Assembly: GCA_027717865.1 (NCBI GenBank) | Contig: JALLOM010000005.1 | Coordinates: 1-33,375 of the forward strand | DNA length: 33,375 nt | Source of the DNA: Acidobacteria bacterium AH-259-O06 | GTDB lineage: Bacteria > Acidobacteriota > UBA6911 > RPQK01 > JADFOI01 | Direction of reading: 5' to 3' | Shown: positions 32,264 through 33,375 of the stretch, in pieces | Position numbering within the stretch: the stretch's first letter is position 1 | Layout: each line of letters starts with the position of its first letter | Notes under the pieces: model-generated | What the model saw: only the letters and a program-made list of their open reading frames with translations | Database searches by the model: none | Told to the model about the DNA's origin: nothing | Made by a program: the position numbers and the translations under genes

Positions 32264-33375
32264 TCACGATTGATGTGCTGTCGATCGGGACCATGCCATG
32301 CCAAGACTCATAAGCAGCAGAGAGAGCAGGATGCCTAATGCAGTTGGAGAGAAAATCCAAATTCCGCTTCCTGCCGTGATCACGTGTACAACCGCGGTAG
32401 CGATCACAGAGATGATTATGACCGCTAAGCAAGAGCCTCCTGGGCCGCAAGAGTAAAGTCCGAATACGACCGGCGCAAAAAAGGTTACCGAAATCAGGCT
32501 ATAGAAAATCGTTAGAGCCGAGATCACGGAAGGAAGGACGATGGCGAGTGCTACCGCCAGAACGCCGGCAACTGCCGATGTGTAGCGGCTGATGCGTAGA
32601 AGCTGCTGCTCATCTAACTCCGGCCGTATGAATGTTTGGTAAAGGTCCCTACTCAAGGAGGTGGAAAGCATGAACAAGACTGCATCGGCTGAGCTGATCT
32701 CGGCGGAGAAGACGCCAGCTAGAAGCAGTGCTCCTAACCAGAGGGGAAGCAGCTCGGTCATGACATAGGGTAGAGCCAATTCCGGGTTCCCAAGATTGGG
32801 GAATACAGCGGCCGCTGACATTCCCAGAAGAACAGGGAAAAAAGCGTAAATGAACAGTACCCCGGCGTTGGCACCCACCCCAATTCGCACGGCCCGGGTG
32901 CTGCGGGCTCCGTAAACTTTTTGCAGCAGCCCCGGGGACACAATGAAGGCGGGGACAAGCAGCACCAGGTAAGCCAAGATTCCTTCTAAACCGATACCGG
33001 TCATGTTGAAATAAGACTGGCTGTAGGCCTCCTGCTCAAGGATGCTGCGGCGGAGAGCACTCCAGCCACCCACATTGGAAAGAGCCAGAGGCACTGCCAG
33101 GAGAAAGGCCGACGCCTTGACCAGCAGTTGAACCAGATTGATCCATACGGTCCCTTTTAGGCCGCCGGCCGAGAAATACACAACCACGACCAATCCTCCC
33201 AGCAAGCAGCCCACTGACTTGGTGGTTCCAACCACGACCCCCAGGATCCAGGCGACAGCAATTAGCTGGCCGGCCAGGATGGCCAGCGTCCCAGCCCAAA
33301 GGAGCAAGGCGGAGAGTGCCCGAACAGCCCGGTTGTAGCGAAACTCCAGAAAGTCTCCAACCGTCAGAAATTGCC
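32264..33375 (-). CDS. Sodium:solute symporter (SSF family), 5' end outside the window
   Basis: Open to the window edge: QFLTVGDFLEFRYNRAVRALSALLLWAGTLAILAGQLIAVAWILGVV...; multiple hydrophobic segments. Confidence 0.88.
   Translation of the reverse strand, partial: QFLTVGDFLEFRYNRAVRALSALLLWAGTLAILAGQLIAVAWILGVVVGTTKSVGCLLGGLVVVVYFSAGGLKGTVWINLVQLLVKASAFLLAVPLALSNVGGWSALRRSILEQEAYSQSYFNMTGIGLEGILAYLVLLVPAFIVSPGLLQKVYGARSTRAVRIGVGANAGVLFIYAFFPVLLGMSAAAVFPNLGNPELALPYVMTELLPLWLGALLLAGVFSAEISSADAVLFMLSTSLSRDLYQTFIRPELDEQQLLRISRYTSAVAGVLAVALAIVLPSVISALTIFYSLISVTFFAPVVFGLYSCGPGGSCLAVIIISVIATAVVHVITAGSGIWIFSPTALGILLSLLLMSLGMAWSRSTAHQS

Noticed and set aside
1-33375. CRISPR array, retron or diversity-generating retroelement
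   Set aside because: No regularly spaced direct repeats with unique spacers and no reverse transcriptase motifs seen.

Overview
A fragmented chromosomal backbone is interrupted by a tandem array of integrative elements at one tRNA-Ala(CGC) gene. Backbone at left (about 1-5.1 kb): a decayed integrase-core transposase, a sulfatase-superfamily ORF split by one in-frame amber codon, and a response regulator broken by an apparent 2-nt change. Backbone at right: a sodium:solute symporter that runs off the window. A complete tRNA-Ala(CGC) lies at 20313-20389 (-). Its exact 3' half recurs at 7092-7140 and its exact 5' half at 32073-32117. All three copies share a 15-bp core, CTGAGTGCGATTCAG, which is the anticodon stem-loop. 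This delimits element 1 (E1, about 7.13-20.36 kb) and element 2 (E2, about 20.35-32.09 kb). E1 carries a P4-type integrase, a candidate PD-(D/E)XK protein, an AlpA-like regulator, a PrimPol/DUF3987-like primase-helicase and a 1929-aa UPF1-like helicase with a DUF559/Vsr-like nuclease and duplicated C-terminal modules. E2 looks like a phage satellite: integrase, D5/P4-like primase-helicase, terminase, a few possible virion genes and HicA/HicB, but no recognisable capsid, portal or tail genes. Short repeats near the element ends look like integrase arm sites, and iteron-like repeats follow both primase genes. The two elements appear to restore opposite halves of the tRNA. E2 also contains an A_AAA_AAC slippery heptamer exactly where a frameshift is needed. 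No database search or computation was possible; family names rest on motif recognition, and coordinates were counted by hand from the numbered sequence.
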